Assembly (NCBI GenBank): GCA_035763085.1
Contig: DASUBV010000089.1
Span: 1-29,660 of the forward strand
Direction: 5' to 3'
Source of the DNA: DASUBV01 sp035763085
GTDB lineage: Bacteria > Actinomycetota > Actinomycetes > Streptosporangiales > Streptosporangiaceae
Length of the DNA stretch: 29,660 bases
Under the pieces are notes generated by a model. It did no database searches. It was given only the letters and a program-made list of their open reading frames with translations, and was not told the origin of the DNA. Made by a program: the position numbers and the translations under genes. Positions 16,013 to 23,020 of the stretch are shown piece by piece (the first letter of the stretch is position 1; each line of letters opens with the position of its first letter).

Positions 16013-17830
16013 TCATGAGCCGGTGGTGAAGTACCAGTTCTCGGGCGTGATGTTGAAGGTGGGCTCCTGCGGGGTAACCCCGTGCAGGTTGCTCTTGATC
16101 TCGGTCAGCTGGTAGTCGGCCTTGGGCATGAAGATCGCCGGCAGGTCCTTGGCCTCGAAGTCCTCGACCTGGGAGATGGTGCCCGGCACGTGGTCGGACT
16201 TGGCGATCAGCTTGTCGGTCTGTGAGTTGGAGTAGCTGCCGAAGTTGTCTCCGGCGCCGCTGCCGAAGATCAGGTCGCCGTTGGGGAAGTGGTCCATGCT
16301 GTAGCTCCAGCCGCCGCCCCAGTTCGCGAACTGCCAGTTACAGCTGGACTGCGAGGGCTTGCACGGCACCGAGCTGCTGATCACCTCATCGAACGGCTCC
16401 TGCGACAGGTTCAGGTTGATGCCGACCTGCGACGCGGTCGACTTCATATCCTGCATCTCCTGGGTCAGGCTGGTCGTGCCGCTGGCGTACGGGAGGTTGA
16501 ACGACAGCTTGGCGCCCGCCTTCACGCCCGCGCCACAGTGACCGGCGCCGGTGCCCGGCTTGGTGCACACCGACGTCCCGCCCGGGTGGACCGCCCAGCC
16601 GTTGCTGGTCAGCAGGTTCTTGGCCGCCGACACGCTGTACGGGTACGGGTTGGCCCTCTCGAAGCTGTCCACGAACGGGTTGGCGGGCGAGATCGGCACC
16701 GGCCCGTAGGTAGGCGAGGCGTAGCCCTGGAAGATCTTGGTGATGTACTCCGGCTGGTTGACCAGGTGCTGGAAGGCCTGCCGGAAGTACAGCTGGCGGA
16801 AGATCGGGCCCACCGTCGGGTTGTTGAAGTTCTCCGGGAAGTAGTTGATCCCGGCGTCCACCCAGATGTTGAGGTTGTAGCCCGAGCCCTCGATGACCGA
16901 CTTCTGGGCCAGGTCGGTGACGGGCAGGTAGCCAACGCTGATCTGGCCGCTGCGCAGCACGTTCAGCTCGGCCGACTCCGTGGTGAACGGCGTCTCGATG
17001 AACTCCGACAGCCGCGGCTTGACCGGGCCGGAGTAGGACTTATTCGCCTTGAACACCGACTGGCCGGTGGTCTGGTAGCTGGTCAGCACCCACGGGCCGT
17101 CGACGACCTTCCACAGCGGCGAGTTGCCATAGGTCGACACCTGCTTGGCCTGGTTGTAGAGGTACTTCCAGACCGCGGCGCAGGAGGAGACCTTCGTCGC
17201 GCAGCTGCCCTTGGCGCTGGCCGAGGTCATGTCCCAGGCCATCGGCAGCGGCGTGATCTGCGACAGCTCGTTGTCGGTGAACCAGGACGGGCTGTAGGCG
17301 GTCTTCAGGTTCAGCACGATCTTGGTCGGGCTGACGACCTTCCAGCTGCTCAGGTTGTCCGGCAGGCCGCCGGGCACGTAGTAGGCCCAGTGCGACTTCT
17401 CCGCCGCCATCATGTTCAGCCAGAACTCGACGCCGGTCGCGGTGACCGCCTCGCCGTTGGACCACTTGTAGTTCTTCATCGTGATCGTCACGGTCTTGTT
17501 GCCGTTGCTGAACACCGGCGGGTTGGCCAGGCTCAGGCTGTTGTTGACCACCGGCTCGCCGTTCTGGCCGAAGAAGTACAGCGGCCGGTACATCAGGTAC
17601 TCGAACTGGTTCCGGTTGTCGATCGAACTGTGCGCGCTATCAATGAAGGGGAGGATCCAGTTGGGCACCGCGCCCGGCGGCAGCGCGAACGTCGCGGTAC
17701 CGCCCTTCTGGATGCTCCCGGTCGAATGACCTGAGCTGGATGAGCCGGACCCGCTCGCGCACGCGGAGACCACGAGCGCCGCGGCGGCAATGCCTGCTGC
17801 GCTCAGCAGACGGTAACGACGAAAGTGCAT
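16013..17830 (-). CDS. peptide ABC importer substrate-binding lipoprotein (SBP family 5)
   Basis: 605 residues. The N-terminus MHFRRYRLLSA is followed by a hydrophobic stretch and the lipobox VSAC, with Cys24 as the lipidated residue, then a Ser/Gly-rich linker; the mature protein is tethered to the outer face of the membrane. The core matches extracellular solute-binding family 5 (DppA/OppA/NikA): KGGTATFALPPG at the start, VTITMKNYKWSNGEAVTATG (the KFHDG-like signature) near residues 110-130, and later NPTVGPIFRQLYFRQAFQHL. Several Cys pairs in the C-terminal half (for example SVPCKPSQSSCNW) may form disulphides. The substrate may be peptides, sugars or others; unknown. It heads the operon, and its promoter lies at 17885-17914. 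Confidence 0.93.
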   Translation of the reverse strand: MHFRRYRLLSAAGIAAAALVVSACASGSGSSSSGHSTGSIQKGGTATFALPPGAVPNWILPFIDSAHSSIDNRNQFEYLMYRPLYFFGQNGEPVVNNSLSLANPPVFSNGNKTVTITMKNYKWSNGEAVTATGVEFWLNMMAAEKSHWAYYVPGGLPDNLSSWKVVSPTKIVLNLKTAYSPSWFTDNELSQITPLPMAWDMTSASAKGSCATKVSSCAAVWKYLYNQAKQVSTYGNSPLWKVVDGPWVLTSYQTTGQSVFKANKSYSGPVKPRLSEFIETPFTTESAELNVLRSGQISVGYLPVTDLAQKSVIEGSGYNLNIWVDAGINYFPENFNNPTVGPIFRQLYFRQAFQHLVNQPEYITKIFQGYASPTYGPVPISPANPFVDSFERANPYPYSVSAAKNLLTSNGWAVHPGGTSVCTKPGTGAGHCGAGVKAGAKLSFNLPYASGTTSLTQEMQDMKSTASQVGINLNLSQEPFDEVISSSVPCKPSQSSCNWQFANWGGGWSYSMDHFPNGDLIFGSGAGDNFGSYSNSQTDKLIAKSDHVPGTISQVEDFEAKDLPAIFMPKADYQLTEIKSNLHGVTPQEPTFNITPENWYFTTGS

Positions 17831-17884
17831 GGTGCTTTCAGCCTGCTTTCAGCCCCGTGCCCGTTACGGAAGTTTCTGGGTTGA

Positions 17885-17914
17885 ACTGTGCCATCGCGCC
17901 AAGTTTGGTGTCAA
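17885..17914 (-). promoter_or_regulatory. promoter of the peptide ABC operon
   Basis: On the minus strand a perfect -35 TTGACA (17909-17914) is followed after 18 bp by CACAGT (17885-17890), giving a leader of about 48 nt. The spacer contains the dyad CCAA-gt-TTGG (17899-17908), a possible repressor site. Confidence 0.6.
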
Positions 17915-17926
17915 GAATTAGGAATG

Positions 17927-17936
17927 TGGTATACCA
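17927..17936. promoter_or_regulatory. GntR/FCD-type operator palindrome TGGTATACCA
   Basis: This perfect 10-bp palindrome lies between the divergent binding-protein and GntR-type genes, 12 bp upstream of the operon's -35 box. FCD-subfamily GntR regulators typically bind TNGTNNNACNA-like dyads with a GTATAC core. Binding by the adjacent regulator is inferred from the match and position. Confidence 0.6.
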
Positions 17937-18110
17937 AGCGCAACCTGGCCCGCCGCTCACCGCGGCTAACGGCCGAGGTCACGGGCCACCGGAGCGGGCC
18001 GCCTGTCCGCCTCGGATACACCGCTCTGCCTGGTCATACACGGCGGCACCGTGGTTACACTGCACGCGGGAGGCGGCCGGGCCCGGGCGGCCCGCGCGCT
18101 TGGGACAGGG

Positions 18111-18863
18111 GTGAACACCATCGCGTCACTGGAACCGAGGAAGGACGCGCCCCGACGGCGGGGTACCGACAGCCTGCGGCTGCCGGCCCTGGCCATCGAG
18201 GCCAGCCTGACCTCACGGGCCTACGACATCCTCCGCGAGGCCATCGCGGAGATGCCGATCTATGACGGGACCGACGACGACATCCGCCTGGACGAGCGGG
18301 CGCTCGCCGAGCGGCTGGGCATCAGCAGAACGCCGGTGCGCGCCGCGCTGGCCCGGCTGGAGAACGAGGGCGTCGTGCAGACCATCCCGCGGCGCGGGAT
18401 CTACGTGGTCCGCAAGACCAAGGCCGAGATCATCGAGGTGATCCTCGCCTCCGCCGCGCTGGAGGGCGTGGCCGCCCGGCTGGCCGCCGAGCGGGCGGCC
18501 GACGCCGAACTGGAGGACCTGCTGGCCTGTTTCCCGGCCTTCCGGCCCGGCAGCGAGGCGGCCGGCGATAACTCGCCGATCAGCGAGTACTCCGCGGTGA
18601 ATGTCCAGTTCCACCAGCGGATCGTGGACCTGGCGCACTCCGACCTGTTCTCCAACCACATCGCGCGCCTGAAGATCCACATGCGGGCGATCCGGCAGCG
18701 GACCATCGGCGATGACAACCGGCGGGTGCACTCCGTCACCGACCACGCCGAGATCGTCGCCGCGCTATGCGACCGGGACGCCGACCGCGCCGACGAACTG
18801 GTGCGCCAGCATGCGATCGGCCTGGCCGAGCACGTCCGGGATAACGTGACCTACCTGCGCTGA
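18111..18863 (+). CDS. GntR-family regulator, FCD (FadR) subfamily
   Basis: 250 residues from GTG 18111. The N-terminal winged helix contains LDERALAERLGISRTPVRAALARL, shown here in two parts: LDERALAERLG, then the recognition segment ISRTPVRAAL. It is followed by ENEGVVQTIPRRGIYV, typical of GntR proteins. The C-terminal helical FCD domain has the expected ligand/metal histidines in NVQFHQRIVDLAHSD, TDHAEIVAAL and QHAIGLAEHV. The FCD domain usually senses a carboxylic acid or sugar acid. It is divergent from the peptide ABC operon with an FCD-type palindrome between them, so it likely controls that transporter and itself. The start is uncertain: GTG 18051 would add 20 residues, and neither has a good ribosome site. 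Confidence 0.88.
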   Translation: MNTIASLEPRKDAPRRRGTDSLRLPALAIEASLTSRAYDILREAIAEMPIYDGTDDDIRLDERALAERLGISRTPVRAALARLENEGVVQTIPRRGIYVVRKTKAEIIEVILASAALEGVAARLAAERAADAELEDLLACFPAFRPGSEAAGDNSPISEYSAVNVQFHQRIVDLAHSDLFSNHIARLKIHMRAIRQRTIGDDNRRVHSVTDHAEIVAALCDRDADRADELVRQHAIGLAEHVRDNVTYLR

Positions 18864-18880
18864 CAACGCGCGGCGACAAC

Positions 18881-18917
18881 GTGACGAGCTCGCGCCGGAT
18901 ACGGCCGGGCTCGTCAC
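18881..18917 (+). terminator. terminator hairpin after the GntR gene
   Basis: GTGACGAGC (18881-18889) and GCTCGTCAC (18909-18917) form a perfect 9-bp stem with a 19-nt loop, 17 nt past the stop codon. The rest of the gap to 19106 holds a 13-bp direct repeat and a small hairpin CGAGGC/GCCTCG (19016-19033). Confidence 0.6.
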
Positions 18918-18976
18918 GCAGAGCAATAGGTCAGCGGGGTACGCCAGCCACCGCAGGCCGGCCAGCACCGGTCAGT

Positions 18977-19006
18977 CAGCCGGCGCGGGTGTCCAGCCGG
19001 CGCGGG
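18977..19006. repeat. 13-bp direct repeat with 17-bp period
   Basis: CAGCCGGCGCGGG occurs at 18977-18989 and 18994-19006, in the leader region of the methyltransferase gene. Function unknown; slippage or a paired binding site. Confidence 0.6.
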
Positions 19007-19106
19007 CAGGAGGCGCGAGGCCGGCGAGCCTCGTCGGGGCGCGCAAAACGGGTTGCCGCGCGCGTCGCCGGCCTGCGATACCTGGGACTCACCGGAGGTG
19101 CCGGAC

Positions 19107-19805
19107 ATGACGATCTTCCCCGCCGACTACGACGCTGACCCGCGGCGGTTCCTGGCCAGCGGCCGGTACCCGCACGACGACGTGCACCCGTATGTCGCGG
19201 ACCGGTTCGCCGCGGCCGGCGCGAGGACCGTCCTGGACGTGGGCGGCGGCACCGGCAAGCTGGCCCGGCTGCTGCCGGACCGGTCGATGCGCGGCCTGCT
19301 CGTCGACCTCTCCCCCGCCATGCTCGAGCTCGCGCCGCGCCCGGCCGTGCGCGGGGACGGCGGGCGGCTCCCGGTCGCTGACGCCAGCGTCGATGCCGTG
19401 GCCCTGCTCTACACGCTGTACCACTACCCCGACGCACTGGTGCCGGTGCGCGAGGCGCGGCGCGTGCTGCGACCCGGCGGCATGCTGGCGGCGTGCGCGC
19501 CGAACCGCAACAGCACCCCGGAGCTCGCGCACATCCTGCCCGGCTATGGCGAGTCGTCGCCCTTCGACGGCGAGGACGCCGCCGGCCTCATCGCCTCGGT
19601 GTTCAGCGAGCCAGGCGACGAGGTCGTTGCCGACCCGTGGGACGGGCCGCTGGTCACCCTGTCCGCGGCCGATCACGCAGCCGGCTTCCTGCGGCTGCAC
19701 GGCATGACCGAGGACGCCGCGCAGGCGGCGGCCGCCGGGCTGGACCTGCCGCTGACCCTGACCATGCGCGGCTGCTGCGTCTACGCCACCAAGGCCAACC
19801 GCTGA
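19107..19805 (+). CDS. class I SAM-dependent methyltransferase (short)
   Basis: 232 residues. Motif I is LDVGGGTG (43-50), then LLVDLSPAML, the mid-fold DGGRLPVADASVDAVALLYT and the post-motif ARRVLRPGGML; this is the Methyltransf_11 Rossmann fold. A distinctive N-terminus (FPADYDADPRRFLASGRYP) precedes it. The C-terminal part, with a SAADHAAGFLRL segment, probably binds the acceptor, which is unknown. The start at ATG 19107 is set by GGAGG 8 nt upstream (19094-19098) and by the family N-terminus; longer in-frame extensions are unlikely. The stop codon lies in the first unit of a 20-bp repeat array. Confidence 0.87.
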   Translation: MTIFPADYDADPRRFLASGRYPHDDVHPYVADRFAAAGARTVLDVGGGTGKLARLLPDRSMRGLLVDLSPAMLELAPRPAVRGDGGRLPVADASVDAVALLYTLYHYPDALVPVREARRVLRPGGMLAACAPNRNSTPELAHILPGYGESSPFDGEDAAGLIASVFSEPGDEVVADPWDGPLVTLSAADHAAGFLRLHGMTEDAAQAAAAGLDLPLTLTMRGCCVYATKANR

Positions 19806-19880
19806 GCCGCCCAGTCCCGGGCTGAGCCAGCATGTCCTCCGCTGAGCCGCCAAGGCCCCCGCTGAGCAGTCGGGCCGACG
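19801..19880. repeat. four 20-bp units each starting GCTGAGC
   Basis: GCTGAGC begins at 19801, 19821, 19841 and 19861, exactly 20 bp apart; units 1 and 3 also share most of CGCCcAgtCCCgg. One more GCTGAGCAGT occurs at 19970, and a near copy GCTGACC at 19951. The first unit contains the methyltransferase stop. The 181-nt gap to the next gene otherwise shows nothing clear. Confidence 0.8.
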
Positions 19881-19986
19881 GGCCAGGCCGGCCGCCACTC
19901 GCCTCACGCCGCCGCAGCCCTTGCTGTCATTGACCGCCTGGCCCGCCCGGGCTGACCTACGACCGCCGCGCTGAGCAGTGCCCCGG

Positions 19987-20682
19987 TCACTCCGTCCAGG
20001 ACAGGGTGATGGCCAGCCGCTCCCGCCACTGCCCGATCCCGGGCCCGTCTGGCTCCCAGCGCTGGCACAACTCGATCAGCGCCCGGCACTGCGCCGCCAT
20101 CGCCTGCTGGCGCTGCGCCCAGGGCGGCGCCCAGCCGTACCCGGACCACAACTCCGGCAGCGCGGCGGCCTGCGCCCGATGGTGCATGCGGATGATCCAC
20201 TCGCACCAGGCCAGGTCCTCCACGGGGTCGCCGCGGTGCGCCCATTCCCAGTCCAGCACCGCGGTGACCGCCGCTGCCTGCAGGTCGAGCAGGACGTTGT
20301 TCGGCCCGTAATCGCCGTGCACCAGCACCTCACCGGGCTTGCTCCGGCCGTCCAGGCCGGCCGCCGCCGGGGCGATCGCGTGGATCCGCCCCAGCGTCTG
20401 CCCGCAGGCGCGCAGCACCGCCCTGGCCTTCCCCGCGTCGACCAGTTCCTGGCCGTGCACGCCCGGCAGGAACTCCATCCGCAGCCCGCCGCCGTCCTGG
20501 CCGAGCACCGCTGGCACCGGCACCTGGCCCGCGGCCGCTGGCCCGGCCAGCGCCCGGAGCACAGCGGCCTCGCGCGCGCCGCGGCGGGCGGCGTCCGGCC
20601 CCAGGTAGGCCTTGGTCACCACTGCGCCGCTGCGCGTGGTTCGGTTGGTGTAGCCATGCGGCAGCAGTTCCAGCCGACTCAC
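19987..20682 (-). CDS. aminoglycoside phosphotransferase-fold kinase (APH family)
   Basis: 231 residues, shorter than the usual 260-300. A probable ATP-binding Lys24 in VVTKAYLG is followed by Glu38. The catalytic loop VHGDYGPNNVLLD has His122, Asp124 and Asn129 (Brenner motif), and the metal-binding VLDWEWAHRGDPVEDLAW has Asp144 and Asp152. This fold phosphorylates small molecules such as aminoglycosides, choline, homoserine or fructosamine. No specific antibiotic can be assigned. The GTG at 20682 directly abuts a GGGAG, too close for a normal ribosome site, so the true start may be leaderless or slightly different. It lies 21 nt downstream of the beta-helix protein gene, same strand, probably one operon. 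Confidence 0.85.
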   Translation of the reverse strand: MSRLELLPHGYTNRTTRSGAVVTKAYLGPDAARRGAREAAVLRALAGPAAAGQVPVPAVLGQDGGGLRMEFLPGVHGQELVDAGKARAVLRACGQTLGRIHAIAPAAAGLDGRSKPGEVLVHGDYGPNNVLLDLQAAAVTAVLDWEWAHRGDPVEDLAWCEWIIRMHHRAQAAALPELWSGYGWAPPWAQRQQAMAAQCRALIELCQRWEPDGPGIGQWRERLAITLSWTE

Positions 20683-20690
20683 CTCCCGCA

Positions 20691-20708
20691 GCTAGCCGAG
20701 TGGCTAGC
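20691..20708 (-). terminator. hairpin at the stop codon of the beta-helix gene
   Basis: GCTAGCC and GGCTAGC form a 7-bp stem with a GAGT loop, overlapping the TAG stop (20704-20706) and lying just before the kinase start. It could attenuate or separate translation of the two genes. Confidence 0.45.
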
Positions 20709-21366
20709 AGTTCCGCATGATCACCGAGTTGGCCGCGACCACGGGCGTGGCCACGATGCGCCGGCCCGGCATGGTCGTGGCGCGCACGCCGGTCTCGGTC
20801 CCGTCCGCGATCACCACGCCCAGGGTCTTCTCCCCGGTGTCGGTCAGGACACCGTCGACCAGCACGTGGACCGTGCCGCGGCGCAGGTTCCGGACCGCCG
20901 AGCAGAAGAAGGCACCCAGGCAGACCCCCCGGCCCAGAACGGAGTGCCCGACGTAGCTCATGTGCGAGATCTCGGTGCCGTCCAGCAGCAGGCAGCGCCG
21001 GATCTCCGCGCTCGGTCCCAGGTAACTGCGGGCCTCCACGATCGTCGGGCCGTAAATCGTGGCATGCGGGCCGATCTCGCAGTCCGGGCCGACCAGCACC
21101 GGGCCGAAGAAGGACACCCCGTCATGCACGATCGAGCTCTCGTGCACCAGTGCGTGCCCCGGCCACGGCCACCGGCCCGCCGCTACGCTCGCCACCCGGC
21201 GGTACCCCGCGCACTGATCCGGCAGCGTCAGCTCGCTCAGCCCGCGCATGACCTCCAGGCCGACCAGGTCGCCCGCCCACCACTGACGTCGCCCGGTGCA
21301 CGCGCGCAGCACCGGCGGCAGCAGCCCCAGCACCTGCGTCCCGAGCGGGCTCTCCACATCGTCCAC
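20704..21366 (-). CDS. left-handed beta-helix (hexapeptide-repeat) acyl/sugar-nucleotide transferase-like protein
   Basis: 220 residues from GTG 21366, chosen for the strong GGAGGAGG at 4-7 nt spacing; GTG 21396 would add 10 residues. The N-terminal 75 residues are unassigned. From about residue 80 the sequence shows hexapeptide turns with aliphatic residues every sixth position (VHDGVSFFGPVLVG, CEIGPHATIYGPTIVEARSY, then LGPSAEIRRCLLLDGTEI). SHMSYVGHSVLGRGVCLGAF follows, like the C-terminal helix of GlmU/GlgC-type and other sugar-nucleotide transferases. There is no nucleotidyltransferase domain, so it is a stand-alone beta-helix, an acyltransferase or a binding protein. The terminal VVAANSVIMRNC fits the exit of the helix. 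Confidence 0.8.
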   Translation of the reverse strand: MDDVESPLGTQVLGLLPPVLRACTGRRQWWAGDLVGLEVMRGLSELTLPDQCAGYRRVASVAAGRWPWPGHALVHESSIVHDGVSFFGPVLVGPDCEIGPHATIYGPTIVEARSYLGPSAEIRRCLLLDGTEISHMSYVGHSVLGRGVCLGAFFCSAVRNLRRGTVHVLVDGVLTDTGEKTLGVVIADGTETGVRATTMPGRRIVATPVVAANSVIMRNC

Positions 21367-21411
21367 CGCTCCTCCTCCGCCTGTCACGGGCACCACGATG
21401 CCCCGGCACGC

Positions 21412-21417
21412 TACATT
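21412..21417 (+). promoter_or_regulatory. -10 box of the ART-like gene (leaderless)
   Basis: TACATT ends 7 nt before the GTG at 21424, with no Shine-Dalgarno, fitting a leaderless start. I see no convincing -35 box. Confidence 0.5.
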
Positions 21418-21423
21418 CGCCAG

Positions 21424-22419
21424 GTGTACCAGGCCGACCCCAGCGCCTTGCCCGACGATCAGTTCACCGCCGGGGACCTGCGCTGGCTAGTGCCCGGCAA
21501 CCGCGGCCGGCTGCTCGACGCGCGCCGCACGCCCGTGCGGGTCACCGCGATCGACCTGCCGCACGGCTATGCCGAGATCGAGATCTGCGCCTTCGAGGAC
21601 GCCGGCGCCCGCTGGCTGGTGCCGCTGGAGGAGGTCACCCGCTACCAGTTCGCGCCCGGCGGGCGCAGCGCCACGACGGCCGAGATCGCCGCCATGCGGG
21701 CCGCCATCGACCGGCTGGACGTCACCATAGAGATCACTCCGAACGAGGAAGCCCGGCGCTCGGCCACCGCGCAGCTGGCCGCCGCTCGTGCCCGCGCTGA
21801 CGCGTGGCTAGACGAGCACGGCGTGCCCGGCCGCCTTGATGTCAGCGCCAGCATCGAATCCCGGCGCGGCCTGGCCGAGGCGGCCGGCTGGCTCCGCGCT
21901 TTCCTGACGCAGGCTCAGCCCGCCGGGCTGGCCGACATGGATGAGGAACTCGCGGCCGGCTACGTCAGCAACCCGGGCTCTGGCGACCTGGTCCGCGCCC
22001 ACCTGATCACCGCGGCCCGCCTCGGGCTGTGCGACTACCAGGGCAAGGCCATCCGCGACCCGGCCAGCATGTCGGGAGCGCGAGCCGAGGACTTTCGTGC
22101 CGCGCACCTGCTCGCCCGTGCCGGGTTCACCCAGGCGCTGTGGCGGCGGGCCGACAGCCCCGGCCTGATGATCTACCGCGGCATCGGCCTGCAGGGCCGG
22201 GCTGCCCTTCAGTCCCGGCCCGCCTCGCTGATCTCCGCGACATTCTCCCGCGCTGTCGCCGACAGCCACTTCTCCGCAACGCGAGCGGAGTCCGCCGCGC
22301 TGCTGCGCCGCCGCCTGCCCGCGGACCGGCTGCTGATGACCTTCCTCGAAACACCAGCCATGAACCGCAGCTACCTCGAAGCCGAGGCCGTCGTGTTCGC
22401 CGATGGCGGCCTGCTGTAG
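21424..22419 (+). CDS. putative ADP-ribosyltransferase-fold protein with N-terminal beta domain
   Basis: 331 residues, not matched to a named family I can recall with certainty. Three parts are visible. Residues 15-76 look like a small beta-barrel: GNRGRLLDARRTPVRV, then EIEICAFEDAGARWLVPLEE ending in VTRYQF. Residues 85-245 are mainly helical and Ala-rich. Residues 248-331 carry what resembles the R-S-E signature of arginine-type ADP-ribosyltransferases: Arg252 in MIYRGIG, Ser271 to Ser275 in LISATFS, and Glu319-X-Glu321 in RSYLEAEAVVF. Such enzymes transfer ADP-ribose from NAD+ to proteins or nucleic acids and often act as toxins or modifiers. No signal peptide is seen, so it acts in the cytoplasm. 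The fold call is inference from motif order and needs structure prediction. A small gene of unknown function follows. Confidence 0.6.
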   Translation: MYQADPSALPDDQFTAGDLRWLVPGNRGRLLDARRTPVRVTAIDLPHGYAEIEICAFEDAGARWLVPLEEVTRYQFAPGGRSATTAEIAAMRAAIDRLDVTIEITPNEEARRSATAQLAAARARADAWLDEHGVPGRLDVSASIESRRGLAEAAGWLRAFLTQAQPAGLADMDEELAAGYVSNPGSGDLVRAHLITAARLGLCDYQGKAIRDPASMSGARAEDFRAAHLLARAGFTQALWRRADSPGLMIYRGIGLQGRAALQSRPASLISATFSRAVADSHFSATRAESAALLRRRLPADRLLMTFLETPAMNRSYLEAEAVVFADGGLL

Positions 22420-22425
22420 GAACCG

Positions 22426-22438
22426 GCCCCGCCGGGGC
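22426..22438 (+). terminator. hairpin after the ART-like gene
   Basis: GCCCC and GGGGC pair around a GCC loop and are followed by TT, 6 nt after the stop codon. A short terminator-like structure. Confidence 0.4.
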
Positions 22439-22443
22439 TTATG

Positions 22444-22455
22444 TGGCGTACGCCA
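22444..22455. promoter_or_regulatory. 12-bp perfect palindrome TGGCGTACGCCA
   Basis: It lies between the ART-like gene and the small gene at 22491, adjoining or overlapping the -35 position of a promoter whose -10 is TACACT (22477-22482). An operator for an unidentified regulator is inferred. Confidence 0.5.
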
Positions 22456-22476
22456 GACGGGCGCGTCAGCCGGTCC

Positions 22477-22482
22477 TACACT
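22477..22482 (+). promoter_or_regulatory. -10 box of the small gene at 22491
   Basis: TACACT ends 9 nt before the ATG at 22491; no Shine-Dalgarno is seen, so a leaderless or nearly leaderless mRNA is likely. Confidence 0.4.
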
Positions 22483-22490
22483 TCCCGGGC

Positions 22491-22814
22491 ATGGAGCTGC
22501 GGGACGCCACGCTGATGATGCTCACCGAATCCGCCGGGCACCCCGAGCTGGAGCGGCTCGCCCGGCTGGCGTTCGACTCGCTGAGTGACCGCGGCGAGGT
22601 CCACTACGGCATCCTCGACGAGATGATCGGCGAGGCCAGCGGCTGCGGGGTGCTCCGCGCGCTGCGCAGCAAGTACAGCCCGGTTGCATACGAGGCGCTG
22701 ATCATGCCGATCCTGCAGGAGATCGGCGAGAGCAAGCCGATCATGTCCGGCCGCCGCCCGCCGGAGCCGGGCAGCCCCGACGACCCGCTGACCGCCCCCA
22801 TCTGGCCCGGCTGA
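22491..22814 (+). CDS. small protein of unknown function downstream of the ART-like gene
   Basis: 107 residues, not recognised. The first 85 residues read as an all-helical domain (MELRDATLMMLTESAGHPEL, ERLARLAFDSLSDRGEVHYG, ILDEMIGEASGCGVLRALRS), and the last 20 are Pro-rich and probably flexible. It has no signal peptide and no membrane helix. It begins 71 nt after the ART-like gene on the same strand, with its own probable promoter and a palindrome in between. A partner or antitoxin role for the upstream gene is possible on position alone; no motif supports it directly. Confidence 0.6.
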   Translation: MELRDATLMMLTESAGHPELERLARLAFDSLSDRGEVHYGILDEMIGEASGCGVLRALRSKYSPVAYEALIMPILQEIGESKPIMSGRRPPEPGSPDDPLTAPIWPG

Positions 22815-22858
22815 GCCGGCACCTGGGTCATTCGCTCTGGTCCGCTCAGCGGCTATCA

Positions 22859-22928
22859 GCCGTCACGCACGCCACTTCCGCACGCCAGAAACATGGAGGG
22901 TTTGCGGTCGTGACGGCCAGCGCCGTCA
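22859..22928 (+). promoter_or_regulatory. three mutually pairing segments (alternative hairpins)
   Basis: Segment A GCCGTCACG (22859-22867) is complementary over 9 bp to B CGTGACGGC (22909-22917). The 3' half of B with the base before it, TGACGGC (22911-22917), also pairs over 7 bp with C GCCGTCA (22922-22928) around a CAGC loop. A:B and B:C exclude each other, an attenuator-like layout. The GTG of a small ORF lies in B. Confidence 0.35.
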
Positions 22929-23011
22929 GGATCCCCGACGTTCCCGGTCCGCGCTGGAGCCAGATCGGCTCGTCGCGAACTGGGGTGGGCAAGCCGGGCA
23001 GGCCTGCCTAG
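22910..23011 (+). CDS. possible 33-residue leader ORF
   Basis: GTG at 22910 has GGAGGG (22895-22900) 9 nt upstream and opens 33 codons (starts VTASAVRIPDVPGP) ending at TAG 23009-23011, which overlaps the -10 box of the methyltransferase. No family is recognised. The good ribosome site and the overlapping hairpins are the only support. Confidence 0.25.
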   Translation: MTASAVRIPDVPGPRWSQIGSSRTGVGKPGRPA

Positions 23012-23014
23012 GGT
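23009..23014 (+). promoter_or_regulatory. -10 box of the methyltransferase at 23021
   Basis: TAGGGT ends 7 nt before the ATG at 23021, without a Shine-Dalgarno; a weak -35 TGGGCA lies 17 bp upstream (22986-22991). Leaderless start likely. Confidence 0.5.
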
Positions 23015-23020
23015 CAGGGC

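Noticed and set aside
18977..19033. Possible riboswitch before the methyltransferase at 19107
   Set aside because: A 13-bp direct repeat and one 6-bp hairpin are present, but no known riboswitch core is recognisable.
19801..19880. CRISPR array
   Set aside because: The repeated core is only 7 bp with a 20-bp period and no conserved 25-35 bp repeats or spacers; no cas genes.
19978..21423. Upstream extension of the ART-like gene frame to 19978
   Set aside because: This part is antisense to the kinase and beta-helix genes; the -10 box and GTG at 21424 give a better start.
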